NCBI GenBank assembly: GCA_041228345.1 | Contig: CP166131.1 | Location: forward strand, 2,287,001 to 2,351,000 | Direction: 5' to 3' | Length of the DNA stretch: 64,000 bases | DNA from: Alphaproteobacteria bacterium LSUCC0396 | GTDB taxonomy: Bacteria; Pseudomonadota; Alphaproteobacteria; Puniceispirillales; Puniceispirillaceae | Part shown: positions 26,610 through 35,047 of the stretch, one piece after another | How the letters are laid out: each line of letters opens with the position of its first letter | How positions within the stretch are numbered: position 1 is the stretch's first letter | Position numbers and translations under genes: made by a program | The notes under the pieces: model-generated | Seen by the model: only the letters and a program-made list of their open reading frames with translations | Told to the model about the DNA's origin: nothing | Databases searched by the model: none

Positions 26610-26625
26610 AGCAAACGACATGCCA
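26610..26625 (-). promoter_or_regulatory. Sigma-54 promoter of the M23 peptidase operon
   Basis: The minus strand reads TGGCATGTCGTTTGCTT, essentially the full consensus TGGCAYR-N4-TTGCW, with GG at 26623-26624 and GC at 26611-26612. The start would be near 26599, about 60 bases before the ATG at 26538. This is one of the best sigma-54 matches in the window. Confidence 0.8.
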
Positions 26626-26972
26626 TCGTTTGATGTTGAAAACACCCGAAACTAGATCTTAACGTAAATTTCCTTTTTGATGATACAAAAGACTTTACTA
26701 AAAAAATATGGTTTCAGACTTTTTCGAGAATCAAAGGTATAGAAAGTTTGCAAATATCCAATTCTATCAACCAAATAATATCGATTATGTCGCCAAATAG
26801 TCTGTTTGTGCGAGTCAACGGATTGATGACCGAATATTGCCCGCTACTGATGACTAGCCAGATTGAGGGAAATATCAAAGCTGAGATTTTTTATGTCACA
26901 TAACCCGCGGTTGTTAATGGCGATATAACGGCGCATAATTTGGCGTAACTTCAAATAAAGAGGCAAAAACAG
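26626..26972. other. Divergent intergenic region before the bactofilins, with a weak -24/-12-like site
   Basis: AT-rich spacer of about 350 bases between the M23 operon and the bactofilin genes. GG at 26919-26920 and GC at 26931-26932 are exactly 10 apart (TGGCGATATAACGGC), 41 bases before the TTG start of the first bactofilin. The -12 half (CGGC) is poor, so this may be chance. No coding frame or RNA was recognised. Confidence 0.3.
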
Positions 26973-27410
26973 TTGGATAAGCTGGGTAGCAAGACAATTA
27001 TTAGCGCTAGTGCGTCATTTATTGGCAAGATTATCAATGCTGGTGTTATTGATGTTCACGGGAAGGTAAGTGCTGATTTGAGCACTAAAAAAATCACCAT
27101 AAGTGAAACCGGTCAGTTCCGTGGTGCTATACGAGCTGAATTAGCTGTTATTTCTGGAGATTATGATGGCCAAATGGAAGCTGGCAGTGTCTGGGCAACC
27201 TCAACTGCTCGTATTTCAGGAAAGTTGCAATACAAAACATTGCAAATGGATCGTGGAGCAGCGTTGAATTGCCATGTATTGCACAATTGGGACACGCAGG
27301 CCGATGTTACGGATGAAAATCAGGAAACCGGACCAGATAAATCCCTCCCTGGCATCGGGTCTGGGTCCAAGCTTGACAACAAGAACTCATCTCGAAAGAA
27401 GGGTGCCTGA
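26973..27410 (+). CDS. Bactofilin (polymer-forming cytoskeletal protein) 1
   Basis: A 145-residue protein whose core is a right-handed beta-helix of short repeats (SFIGKIINAGVIDVHGKV, ISETGQFRGAI, VISGDYDGQMEAG, ARISGKLQYKTLQMD), the bactofilin signature. The N-terminus (LGSKTIISAS) is the usual short hydrophobic membrane-targeting tail. The C-terminus is disordered. The start is TTG at 26973 after AGAGG. Bactofilins form filaments on the inner membrane and recruit wall enzymes. It ends three bases before the second bactofilin. Confidence 0.85.
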   Translation: MDKLGSKTIISASASFIGKIINAGVIDVHGKVSADLSTKKITISETGQFRGAIRAELAVISGDYDGQMEAGSVWATSTARISGKLQYKTLQMDRGAALNCHVLHNWDTQADVTDENQETGPDKSLPGIGSGSKLDNKNSSRKKGA

Positions 27411-27413
27411 CGC

Positions 27414-27773
27414 ATGTTGATCAGACCTAAGGAGCAAACGCCCACCCCTAGCGAGCATGCGACTTATATTCTTTTCGGATTGGTGATGGAGGGCTCGCTC
27501 GATGGTGGTGAGTTTCCAGTTGTGATAGATGGTAGTTTTAAAGGGGATATAGCCGCGAACGAGCTAACCATAAGCGAGCAGGGAAGTGTAACCGGTAAGA
27601 TTAAGGCCAGTAGTGTCAAGATTAACGGTAAATTTAGTGGTGAAATAATTTGTGAAAGTCTGACGGTTAGAGCAACTGGTAAGGTTGAGGGTGAGGTTCA
27701 GGCCGACGCGTTGTCAATTGATCTTGGTGCTGAAGTGATTGGATCGATAAGCCGAGTTAATCGTGAACTCTGA
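27414..27773 (+). CDS. Bactofilin 2
   Basis: A 119-residue bactofilin with the same beta-helical repeat pattern (FPVVIDGSFKGDI, LTISEQGSVTGKI, VKINGKFSGEI, LTVRATGKVEGEV, LSIDLGAEVIGSI). It begins three bases after the first one, so the two are co-translated and may co-polymerise. The N-terminal tail is longer and more hydrophilic than that of bactofilin 1. The pairing with the divergent M23 peptidase mirrors cell-shape loci in Helicobacter and other bacteria. Confidence 0.85.
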   Translation: MLIRPKEQTPTPSEHATYILFGLVMEGSLDGGEFPVVIDGSFKGDIAANELTISEQGSVTGKIKASSVKINGKFSGEIICESLTVRATGKVEGEVQADALSIDLGAEVIGSISRVNREL

Positions 27774-27901
27774 TTACTGATAACTTTTCTCAAGACCTGC
27801 TCTAAATCGTACTTTCAAACCTGCTCGTACGATAAAATGCCTGCGGTCTTGGAGCTCTAGCAACTTATATTTTTTGTCATCAAGCGTAGGGCGCGTTTTG
27901 T

Positions 27902-28210
27902 CTACGCATCCTCATCGAGCTGTTTCGAAATATCATCACACAGTTCAGCGGTAACAATGCATTCATTCATAAAAGCCATGGTCTCCGCTCGGCCCTGAAG
28001 CTGAAACATTCGCATTGCAGCATAGCGCCCGGCGGCCATCGCAACTGTTAACGGCATATTCTCTGAGATGGCGAAAGTTTCCAACGCAGTCTCAATTGAA
28101 TCCCGGATTTTCTCGACTTTGTGGATGTCTGTCTTAGATAAGCTCATGACATCATCACTGGTATTCACTGTTTTACCCAGATACTGATTGAATTGGATAA
28201 TCTCTGCCAT
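27902..28210 (-). CDS. Small soluble helical protein, unknown function
   Basis: A 102-residue helical protein beginning MAEIIQFNQY. No motif was recognised. It lies three bases downstream of a lipoprotein gene on the same strand, so the two form an operon. The sequence includes VAMAAGRYAAMRMF and an acidic C-terminus (DDISKQLDEDA). A phasin- or adaptor-like helical bundle is possible but cannot be supported further. Confidence 0.6.
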   Translation of the reverse strand: MAEIIQFNQYLGKTVNTSDDVMSLSKTDIHKVEKIRDSIETALETFAISENMPLTVAMAAGRYAAMRMFQLQGRAETMAFMNECIVTAELCDDISKQLDEDA

Positions 28211-28213
28211 AGC

Positions 28214-28792
28214 TTAATTTCCTCGGGCAAGTTTCAGCGGGCATTTCATCATCCGCGCTTCGATTTCAATATTTGCTGATGCGAATGTGTTTAGATCGCT
28301 CTGTTTCATCGTCAATGGAACAAGAATATTCGTGTTTAACCTGTAGGCCTCATTTTTTAAAATGATGATCGCATCATCCATTTTTCCGGTGTGCTTAACT
28401 TCTATAATCCCAATGGTGCTGCAGCCGGCCAACTGACTGTTTGTGCGGTTGCTGAATTGAATATTTTGTGTTCCGTCTATTGGTTTAGCAGCGTTTTTGT
28501 TTACTTCTACCGCTTGATCATTTGCGTTATTTTTAACCGCCATAAAGTGTTTGTTATTAAATTCATCAATAAGTGCGTTAGCAAGATCGTGCGCGACATC
28601 TGCCTTTACTTGCTCTGATCTCAGTGCATCCCATTCATCGGTTGGCACAACCACGACCGAGGCCTTGCCGTTCTTACGATTATCAATCAGAAGCTGGCAG
28701 CCTGCTGTCATGTAGCCGATGATTGTGATTGCAGTGATTGTGAAAAGTTTTTTGTGCACGACCGTGAACCAATTGATTGTCGAATTACTCAT
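28214..28792 (-). CDS. Lipoprotein with a DUF4156-like C-terminal region
   Basis: A 192-residue protein with a membrane segment and a lipobox-like YMTAGC, so Cys32 would be lipidated. The C-terminal half (AGCSTIGIIEVKHTGKMDDA, then ILKNEAYRLNTNILVPL) resembles the small envelope domain seen in DUF4156/RcsF-like proteins, with a conserved cysteine; this assignment is tentative. Located between the bactofilin region and core genes, and probably co-transcribed with the helical protein downstream. Function unknown. Confidence 0.6.
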   Translation of the reverse strand: MSNSTINWFTVVHKKLFTITAITIIGYMTAGCQLLIDNRKNGKASVVVVPTDEWDALRSEQVKADVAHDLANALIDEFNNKHFMAVKNNANDQAVEVNKNAAKPIDGTQNIQFSNRTNSQLAGCSTIGIIEVKHTGKMDDAIIILKNEAYRLNTNILVPLTMKQSDLNTFASANIEIEARMMKCPLKLARGN

Positions 28793-29138
28793 GTGGTGGA
28801 ACGACCCACCAGCATAAATGTTTACCCAATTTTCAATTTTCTGAACGCTAACTCATGGAGACGCCGAGATCGTGGCGGTGTTGTTTTGATATGTAGAGAA
28901 TTTAAATAATTGAATTTATTGAATCAGAGAGATAGCCACCGACAGATTTCCTCTGGGATGAATGCATGCTAGGCATAGGAAACTTGCTCTGCCTAACTTA
29001 CTAATTATCGTTGGTCTGGTGGACGTTATTTTTGTCAAAACTGCGCCCTTTACGGTTTGTTTTTCAGGTCGATATATTTTTATTCTGAGGGAATAAGCTG
29101 GGCAAAAAAGGTAAAACAGCCTGAGGGGGTAAGACGCT
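28793..29138. other. Intergenic region without recognised features
   Basis: 346 AT-rich bases between the divergent lipoprotein and msrC genes. It must hold promoters for both, but no convincing element could be picked out. No coding frame or hairpin of note. Confidence 0.4.
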
Positions 29139-29609
29139 ATGGATCAAGTGTCCTTGACCATAAAGCCTGATTTGATTGCGCGCATTTGTGCGCTTTGTGA
29201 CGGAGAAGATGACAAGATTGCGATTATGGCAACCGTCTCGGCGGAATTATATCACGGGGTTGATGGGTTCGATTGGGTCGGCTTTTATCGAGTAGTATCG
29301 CCAGGTCTGATGAAAATTGGCCCCTACCAAGGTGGTCATGGTTGCCTTGTTATCCCGTTTGATCGTGGTGTATGCGGTGCGGCGGTGCGACAAAAGGCTA
29401 TCCAGATTGTCGACGATGTTGAAAGGTTTGACGGGCATATCGCCTGTTCAGCGAGCACTAAATCTGAATTGGTTATTCCATGCTTTGACGCCTGTGGGGA
29501 ATTGCTCGGAGTGCTTGATATCGACTCTGACAAGCCCGCCTTTTTCAACACAGGGGATGCGCGGAAACTTGACCAGATGCTACGCTGCCTCTTTTCTGGA
29601 GCTAACTGA
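29139..29609 (+). CDS. msrC: Free methionine-(R)-sulfoxide reductase (GAF-type MsrC)
   Basis: Reduces free methionine-(R)-sulfoxide in the cytosol using thioredoxin. The 156-residue GAF-domain protein has all three family cysteines at residues 69, 79 and 103, with the same 10- and 24-residue spacing as the E. coli enzyme. It also has the motifs GPYQGGHGCLVIPF, GVCGAAV, HIACSA and GVLDIDS. A GAGGGGG ribosome site precedes the ATG. Single gene, likely a core oxidative-stress function. Confidence 0.92.
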   Translation: MDQVSLTIKPDLIARICALCDGEDDKIAIMATVSAELYHGVDGFDWVGFYRVVSPGLMKIGPYQGGHGCLVIPFDRGVCGAAVRQKAIQIVDDVERFDGHIACSASTKSELVIPCFDACGELLGVLDIDSDKPAFFNTGDARKLDQMLRCLFSGAN

Positions 29610-29660
29610 TGTGCATTCTTATTGTTCGTATATCTTGTTTTTTAGATCACTGGCGTTAAA

Positions 29661-29680
29661 ATGACTGATAGTCAGTTAAC
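29661..29680. promoter_or_regulatory. TetR operator candidate
   Basis: ACTGA (29664-29668) and TCAGT (29672-29676) flank TAG, giving a dyad just 20 bases before the tetR ATG. TetR regulators commonly bind such dyads to repress their own gene. Confidence 0.45.
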
Positions 29681-29695
29681 TTTAGGCTAAACAGG

Positions 29696-30358
29696 ATGCA
29701 ATTCAAACAACGTGCCCGATCAAAGATGGCGAAATCAGAACGCGAAAACAGTATTTTGATGGCAGCTGAGATGTTGCTGCGCCAATTAAGCTATGACGCC
29801 ATGACGATGCAAGCAGTTGCCACTGCGGCCGGTCTTGCCAAGGGAACACTCTATCTCTATTTCGCTAGCCGAGAGTCACTTATTATAGCGGTTTATGGAC
29901 GATTGTTCGACCGCTGGATTGACCGGTTTGTCGTTTCTCAGTCGGAACAGTCCTGCGTTGATGGATTTTGCCGAGATTTTGCGCGTTGCTATGCTGATGA
30001 CCCGCTTTTCCTGCAATTGGCTGGTGTTGCCAATACCTTTTTGGAACCTCATCTTGATCACGCCGCCTACATTATTGGTAGGCAGGGGATGATACGGCGG
30101 GTCAAACGTCTGTCTGGACGCGTGAGCCAGCAATTTGGGGTTACCCCCGTCGATGCGCAAAAATTGATTTGGGGACTGTTGACGATTGCTGGCGGTGCTG
30201 CACAGTTATCGGTTCAATCGCCATTCGCCAAACCTGAACTGCCAAGTGATGTTGCGTCCTTTAATGAGCTTGCGCATTTCGAAACTGTTTTTTTTAATGT
30301 GGCATTGCCTTTTGGTAGGGGTATTATCCAAATCCAACCCCCGCTTATCAGAAAGTAA
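29696..30358 (+). CDS. TetR-family transcriptional regulator
   Basis: A 220-residue repressor. The N-terminal HTH is clear: ILMAAEMLLRQLSYDAMTMQAVATAAGLAKGTLYLYFASRESLI runs over residues 21-64 with the canonical KGTLYLYF recognition helix. The C-terminal ligand domain is not diagnostic. The next gene (zntB) follows after 75 bases on the same strand and could be a target, but the ligand is unknown. Confidence 0.88.
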   Translation: MQFKQRARSKMAKSERENSILMAAEMLLRQLSYDAMTMQAVATAAGLAKGTLYLYFASRESLIIAVYGRLFDRWIDRFVVSQSEQSCVDGFCRDFARCYADDPLFLQLAGVANTFLEPHLDHAAYIIGRQGMIRRVKRLSGRVSQQFGVTPVDAQKLIWGLLTIAGGAAQLSVQSPFAKPELPSDVASFNELAHFETVFFNVALPFGRGIIQIQPPLIRK

Positions 30359-30433
30359 AACTAATTGAGCCTTTCCCATTTTCAGGCGTATCATCTGGCG
30401 ATACATCATTAATAATTTTGTGGGGACTTTGTT

Positions 30434-31405
30434 GTGGGTGACCCGGTATTATTTGCTTATTCACTTAATCAGGCGGGCGGTGGTGCTGCTTTGCATGATG
30501 GCGAAGTTGCGCGCCTTTTAAAAGATGATCAACTAGCTTGGGCACACCTCAATGCTGATCACCCCGAAACCGCAAAATGGCTGCGACATGAAGTTACCTA
30601 TCTTAATGATTTTGTAGTCAATGCCTTGCTTGCTGATGAGACCCGCCCGCGCGTTGTGTCAATGGGTGAGGGAGTGCTGCTAATTTTGCGTGGGGTTAAC
30701 TTGAATGATAATGCCAGCCCTGAGGATATGGTCTCGATCCGGCTTTGGGTTGACCCCCATCGTATTATTTCCCTTCAACGGCGTAAGCTGAGAGCAGTTG
30801 GCGACCTGGCGGCAACATTAGAGGCTGGTAAAGGGCCCAAGGGTAGTGCTGACTTTGTTACCATGCTTATTGACCTTTTGTTTGCGCGAATGGCACCAGT
30901 TGTCACTAGCCTAGGCGAGGAGATGGACGATATCGAAGAGGATATATTGAATGGTGGCGCCAACACATTGCGTGAACAGATTGTCTCGATACGTAAGAAG
31001 GCGATCATCTTTAAGCGCTATATGGCGCCACAGCGCGATTTGATTACGCATTTGCTAGAAGCAAAACGTGACTGGTTTGGGCAGAACAATGATCATCAGT
31101 TAATTGAGGCGCATAACAATATTACACGTTTTGTAGAAGAACTTGATTCAGTCCGTGAACGCTCACAAGTTATCAGCGACGAAGTGACTAATATTCTTAC
31201 CGAGCGATTAAACAAGAATATGTATGCGCTGTCGGTTGTTGCAGCGATCTTTTTGCCAATGGGTTTCTTGACTGGTCTTTTGGGCGTTAATGTTGGAGGT
31301 ATACCTGGGGCGGAAAATCCGCAAGCCTTTCTTGTATTTTGCCTGTTATTGGCACTAGTGGTTGGGGTGCAAATTTTGTTTTTTCGTAAAATGCGTTGGT
31401 TCTAA
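30434..31405 (+). CDS. zntB: CorA-superfamily zinc transporter ZntB
   Basis: A pentameric inner-membrane transporter for Zn2+ (or Mg2+-like cations). The 323-residue product has the long cytosolic funnel domain and two C-terminal membrane helices. The loop motif reads GVNVGGIPG, typical of ZntB, instead of the GMN of CorA. The start is GTG at 30434. No ribosome site is strong. It is probably a core gene. Confidence 0.88.
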   Translation: MGDPVLFAYSLNQAGGGAALHDGEVARLLKDDQLAWAHLNADHPETAKWLRHEVTYLNDFVVNALLADETRPRVVSMGEGVLLILRGVNLNDNASPEDMVSIRLWVDPHRIISLQRRKLRAVGDLAATLEAGKGPKGSADFVTMLIDLLFARMAPVVTSLGEEMDDIEEDILNGGANTLREQIVSIRKKAIIFKRYMAPQRDLITHLLEAKRDWFGQNNDHQLIEAHNNITRFVEELDSVRERSQVISDEVTNILTERLNKNMYALSVVAAIFLPMGFLTGLLGVNVGGIPGAENPQAFLVFCLLLALVVGVQILFFRKMRWF

Positions 31406-31557
31406 AATTTTTGGTTTGTTAGGCCTTACTGGCCGTCTGGTCCAATGTTAGTGAAATGTGTCAGAAACCTGAGGTTTAACTCAAGCATGGTTGATTTTGC
31501 TTGCCAGTGGGGACCTCGCTGAGGCACCGCAGCAATTTGTTTAGTAAGGACCTTTCA

Positions 31558-31851
31558 ATGCTTGTAGTTTTTGTTTATTTTGAAATTAAACCAGTGTTCA
31601 TTGATGCGTTTTTGGAGGTTATGCGAAAAAATGCGCAAGCCTCACTAAAAAATGAAATTGGGTGTCACCAATTCGACGTTAATCAAGACCCTCTCTCACC
31701 AAACAGCATATTCCTTTATGAACTTTATGAAGATGCCGCCGCATTTGAACTTCATAAGCAGACTGATCACTATCTTGAATTCAATGAGGCGATTGCGCCT
31801 ATGATTATTGGTAAAACTTTGCGAATCTTAAAAAGGATGGAACTAGATTAG
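31558..31851 (+). CDS. Antibiotic biosynthesis monooxygenase (ABM/YgiN-like) domain protein
   Basis: A 97-residue dimeric alpha-beta barrel. The ATG at 31558 follows AAGGA at eight bases; an upstream in-frame start is less likely. The motifs VVFVYFEIKPVFIDAFLEVM, GCHQFDVNQD, FLYELYEDAAAFELHKQTDHY are standard for the ABM fold, which includes quinol monooxygenases and heme-degrading enzymes. The histidine of the HKQTDHY segment is conserved. Substrate unknown. Confidence 0.85.
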   Translation: MLVVFVYFEIKPVFIDAFLEVMRKNAQASLKNEIGCHQFDVNQDPLSPNSIFLYELYEDAAAFELHKQTDHYLEFNEAIAPMIIGKTLRILKRMELD

Positions 31852-31973
31852 ACAACCTGACACTCCATCTTGAATTTAATCCTGAATTGTGGCCGAAAAC
31901 ATTGGCCACTACTGCAGTCAATAATTTCAAGGCTTTAAAATTTTTACAGAGTGTCGTTAAATGAAGTCGTCAA

Positions 31974-32393
31974 GTGATTTTTCTCAGCCTTAGTTCTGTT
32001 TTGTGCGGGTTTTTGTTCATGAGTTTTTGGTTGCGCCTAAGTCTAGTATCAATCGTTGTGCTGTCTTTTTATGCCGTACAACCCGTATTCGCGGGCGGGA
32101 AGACCTATCAAGGAAGTGAGTCATCAGCTCACTGCACCCTTTGGTCGAATCTGAGGTTGAAATGGCCGCAAACGATTCTTGGCCGTGAAAAAGCGGAATG
32201 CCGTCGACGCGCCGTTGACAGCTCAGCTGGCAATACTCAGTGCCGGCTCTTAAAAACATACATTGACCCCGAGAGTGGTGAACGGATTTGTATCTACAAA
32301 CGGCACGGTACAGGCCTCGAGGAACTTACTTTAAGCATGTCTGCCTTTTTGCATTGCCAGAAAGATTTTATGTGTAAGCGCACTGCAAAATAA
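31974..32393 (+). CDS. Exported cysteine-rich small protein, unknown function
   Basis: A 139-residue open frame with GTG start; an ATG at 32019 (MSFWLRL) gives a better signal peptide that would end at AVQPVFAGG. The mature part of about 95 residues has five cysteines and is basic. Neither start has a good ribosome site. No family was recognised. It could be a periplasmic protein held by disulfides. Confidence 0.55.
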   Translation: MIFLSLSSVLCGFLFMSFWLRLSLVSIVVLSFYAVQPVFAGGKTYQGSESSAHCTLWSNLRLKWPQTILGREKAECRRRAVDSSAGNTQCRLLKTYIDPESGERICIYKRHGTGLEELTLSMSAFLHCQKDFMCKRTAK

Positions 32394-32445
32394 GTGACTC
32401 CAAAATTATATTTCCAAATTATCTTGTTATACCTATGCTTGGCGC

Positions 32446-33354
32446 ATGATTAGCCAAAGACGCGTATTTGAGATCATTGAAAAAGGTCAGGCTGATGACC
32501 GCGCAAGCCGTTATTGCGACCTATTCCTGTTCGCATTGATTCTATTGAATTTGCTTGCGGTCTGTTTGGAGACGATCGACACGCTCTATGCGCAATATAA
32601 AACTGCATTTACGGCGGTAGAGTTGGTATCGGTGACGATTTTCTCGATTGAGTATGGCTTACGAATCTGGTCATGTGCCGCCGCCCCTGATGGCAAATAT
32701 AAAAGCGCATCGGGAAAACGCATGGGGTATATCTTCAGCTTTACCGGCATCATTGATTTGCTGGCGATCTTGCCTAGCATTATCCCGCTCTTGCTTGGCG
32801 GGGTGGATCTGCGCTGGCTGCGGATATTGAGGTTGATGCGGCTGTTGAAATTCTCGCATTATTCATCGGCGCTTGAAGATTTGATATCGGCAGTGCGTCA
32901 TGAAAGCCGGTCATTCGCCGCAACCTTGTATTTGCTGGTGCTGGCATTGCTGATTTCCAGCTCATTGATTTATGTTGCCGAACAGGATGTGCAGCCCGAA
33001 CATTTTGGTTCCATCCCGCAGGCGATGTGGTGGACAGTTGTCACGCTAACCACCGTTGGTTATGGCGATATTGTGCCACACACGGTGGCGGGTAAATTCA
33101 TTGCAACGCTGACCGCGCTTATGGGGGTTTGTGTTGTTGCGCTCTTGACCGGTATTGTTGCCACGGGTTTTACCAATCAGGTGGCGATGCGGCGGCACCG
33201 GCTTGAGGCCGAGATTTCATCCGCGCTTAGCGACGGTGTTATCACCAGTGATGAGCGCCAAAAAATTGATGATTTGCGGCAGCGTTTGAATATCTCCGAG
33301 GAGGATGCGCTGGCGATTATCAGCTATCTAGAGCGCAGAAGTGACAAGAAATAG
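32446..33354 (+). CDS. Voltage-gated potassium channel (Kv type)
   Basis: A 302-residue six-helix channel. S1-S4 precede the pore; S4 carries periodic arginines (DLRWLRILRLMRLLKFSHY) and the selectivity filter is TLTTVGYGD near residue 200. The cytosolic tail holds a short helical domain (DGVITSDERQKIDDLRQRLNI) that may be a gating or assembly element. Probably a tetramer in the inner membrane. Single gene. Confidence 0.92.
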   Translation: MISQRRVFEIIEKGQADDRASRYCDLFLFALILLNLLAVCLETIDTLYAQYKTAFTAVELVSVTIFSIEYGLRIWSCAAAPDGKYKSASGKRMGYIFSFTGIIDLLAILPSIIPLLLGGVDLRWLRILRLMRLLKFSHYSSALEDLISAVRHESRSFAATLYLLVLALLISSSLIYVAEQDVQPEHFGSIPQAMWWTVVTLTTVGYGDIVPHTVAGKFIATLTALMGVCVVALLTGIVATGFTNQVAMRRHRLEAEISSALSDGVITSDERQKIDDLRQRLNISEEDALAIISYLERRSDKK

Positions 33355-33395
33355 CCCGCTGTTTGTTTGGCGCGCAGATGAGGCAAAGCGCTGGG

Positions 33396-33878
33396 CTAGG
33401 CCGATGGCGGGCTGGGTTTTTGTGACCGTTTACCCCGTAGTTTTGACGCGGCAAGGTAATCTTGCCATTCTTGATGTTTTTCAAGATCTGATAGATGCAC
33501 ATCAAGCGCTGAATTAGCGATCTGGATTTCGATGGTGAACTGGATCATTGCCGCGACCATCAGGATAATCGACGAAAAGAACAGCCAGCTGCCGATCGTC
33601 TCGATGCCGAAATAAAGTGAAATCATCGCTGACAGATTCAAAATGAAGGCAAGCGCGCCGCAGGTCTGGATAATCGCAATCAGCCGCAGACGCTGGCGCA
33701 GGCTGGCAATCTGGCGAAAAAAGCGGGCACTGTCATCAGTTGAAATATTTTCGTTGATGACGGTGTCGTGCAAATTACGGATCAGGCCAGCAAGTAGCGA
33801 ATACCGATTGCCGAAATTAATCATCATCAGGGGTATTGCAGGGAACAGAACGCCAACAATCAGAATATTTAGCTGCAT
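33396..33878 (-). CDS. DUF2721 family membrane protein
   Basis: A 160-residue protein with three membrane helices: one N-terminal and two in the second half. Between them is a helical segment with FGNRYSLLAGLIRNLHD and a basic RLRLIAIIQTCGA, the DUF2721 hallmark. Function unknown in the family. It is convergent with the Kv channel gene, about 40 bases between the stops. Confidence 0.8.
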   Translation of the reverse strand: MQLNILIVGVLFPAIPLMMINFGNRYSLLAGLIRNLHDTVINENISTDDSARFFRQIASLRQRLRLIAIIQTCGALAFILNLSAMISLYFGIETIGSWLFFSSIILMVAAMIQFTIEIQIANSALDVHLSDLEKHQEWQDYLAASKLRGKRSQKPSPPSA

Positions 33879-33936
33879 ACTCGGTGAAACCCCAAAACGT
33901 AAATGATACTAGCCGAATTTAAGTAGATGGCAAAAG

Positions 33937-34563
33937 CTAGCCGCTGATCTGGATTACGCCAAGCGCCTGCAGCCCGTCAATGATATATTGAAGCGACAGC
34001 GCCGCAAGGATGATGGCGGTGATCCGCGAGAAGACCAGCGTAATCCGCGGGTTAATATAAGACTCGGCAAGGCTGGCGATGATCAGAACGATTGCTGTTG
34101 CCAGCATCACTGCCACCATTGCGCCATAGCCGATGATCATATTGACATTTTCGGTCGGATTGCTGGCAACCACCATTACCGAGGTAATCGCGGCTGGCCC
34201 TGCCAAAAGCGGCGTAGCAAGCGGAAATATCGCGATATTATCGTCGGTTGAAACGCTGTCGCTGCCCTGTTCGCGCCGCGCCTGACGTTTGTTGGCAAGC
34301 ATGTCAAGCGCCACCAAAAGCAGAATAATGCCGCCGGCAAGACGAAACGCGGTCAGTGAAATATTTAGGTAATGCAGGATCCACACCCCGCATAGCGCAA
34401 AGAATATCATAATCGCACCGGCAACCAGCGAGCCTTCAAGCGCGGTACGAATTTTCTGACGCTTATTCAAATGGGTTGTGATAGCAAGGAAAATTGGCGC
34501 CGTACCAACCGGATCAATCACCACGAAATAAACGATAAACGCCGTGATAAAGCTCTCGATCAT
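33937..34563 (-). CDS. MarC-family inner-membrane protein
   Basis: A 208-residue protein with six membrane helices. The family motifs are present: FVVIDPVGTAPIFLAIT, FRLAGGIILLLVALDML and IAIFPLATPLLAGPAAIT. MarC/UPF0056 proteins have no settled function despite the older link with antibiotic resistance. It is the last recognisable core gene before the tRNA-Met insertion site. Confidence 0.88.
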   Translation of the reverse strand: MIESFITAFIVYFVVIDPVGTAPIFLAITTHLNKRQKIRTALEGSLVAGAIMIFFALCGVWILHYLNISLTAFRLAGGIILLLVALDMLANKRQARREQGSDSVSTDDNIAIFPLATPLLAGPAAITSVMVVASNPTENVNMIIGYGAMVAVMLATAIVLIIASLAESYINPRITLVFSRITAIILAALSLQYIIDGLQALGVIQISG

Positions 34564-34970
34564 CTTTCTATGCCTCCCTGGCTAATTTCAATAAAGACGG
34601 TGTCAAATGAGGCGTTCTGCAAGCTGTTGCCAAAATCGGGTTTTGCGCACCACGAGGTGGGCTGCGCCTCAATTGCGCGCCTCAATTGCGCTCCTTATTT
34701 GCGGTAAGGATACCGAAAACCTAGATAGGATGATATGAGAATCCCCAATGATATGGAAGTGGTGGTAAAAGCTGGTGCGCGGGGCGCTTTGCCGGCGAGG
34801 GCGCTCGCCAGTCCGATCCAGCCCCATAAAGAAATTTCTCGAAAGGCGAGATATACGCTTGACCTAGGGGCGGCAAACCCATTAAAACGGCGCACCGGAG
34901 GCGATCAACCGGCTAGCCCCTGAACGGGCCAGCAACAAAGATCGCCAGTGCCATTCGCAGGCACCGAGAT
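34564..34970. other. Intergenic region upstream of tRNA-Met with a tandem 13-bp duplication
   Basis: No convincing gene. GCGCCTCAATTGC is repeated exactly in tandem at 34664-34676 and 34677-34689. TTGACC (34859-34864) and ATTAAA (34881-34886), 16 bases apart, are a plausible promoter for the tRNA, about 85 bases upstream of it. Short open frames here are proline/arginine-rich and not protein-like. Confidence 0.45.
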
Positions 34971-35047
34971 GGCGGAGTAGCTCAGTTGGTTAGAGCAGCG
35001 GAATCATAATCCGCGTGTCGGGGGTTCGAGTCCCTCCTCCGCTACCA
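34971..35047 (+). tRNA. tRNA-Met (elongator, anticodon CAT), island attachment site 1
   Basis: A complete 77-base tRNA. GGCGGAG pairs with CTCCGCT in the acceptor stem. The D-arm follows, then the anticodon loop with CAT inside GAATCATAATCC, then the T-loop TTCGAGT. CCA is encoded at 35045-35047. The sequence is that of an alphaproteobacterial elongator tRNA-Met. The 3' part (from 34999 or 35003 to 35047) is repeated three times downstream, marking the gene as an integration target in which function is preserved. Confidence 0.95.

Noticed and set aside
26866-26880. GG-N10-GC (GGAAATATCAAAGC) upstream of the bactofilins
   Set aside because: Flanks do not match the -24/-12 consensus; such spacing is expected by chance in AT-rich spacers of this length.
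34664-34689. Tandem 13-bp repeat as a CRISPR or iteron array
   Set aside because: Only two units with no spacers; a simple local duplication.
34735-34923. 62-codon plus-strand open frame (and a 66-codon minus-strand frame) before tRNA-Met
   Set aside because: Compositionally unlike a protein, no ribosome site, overlaps the likely tRNA promoter.
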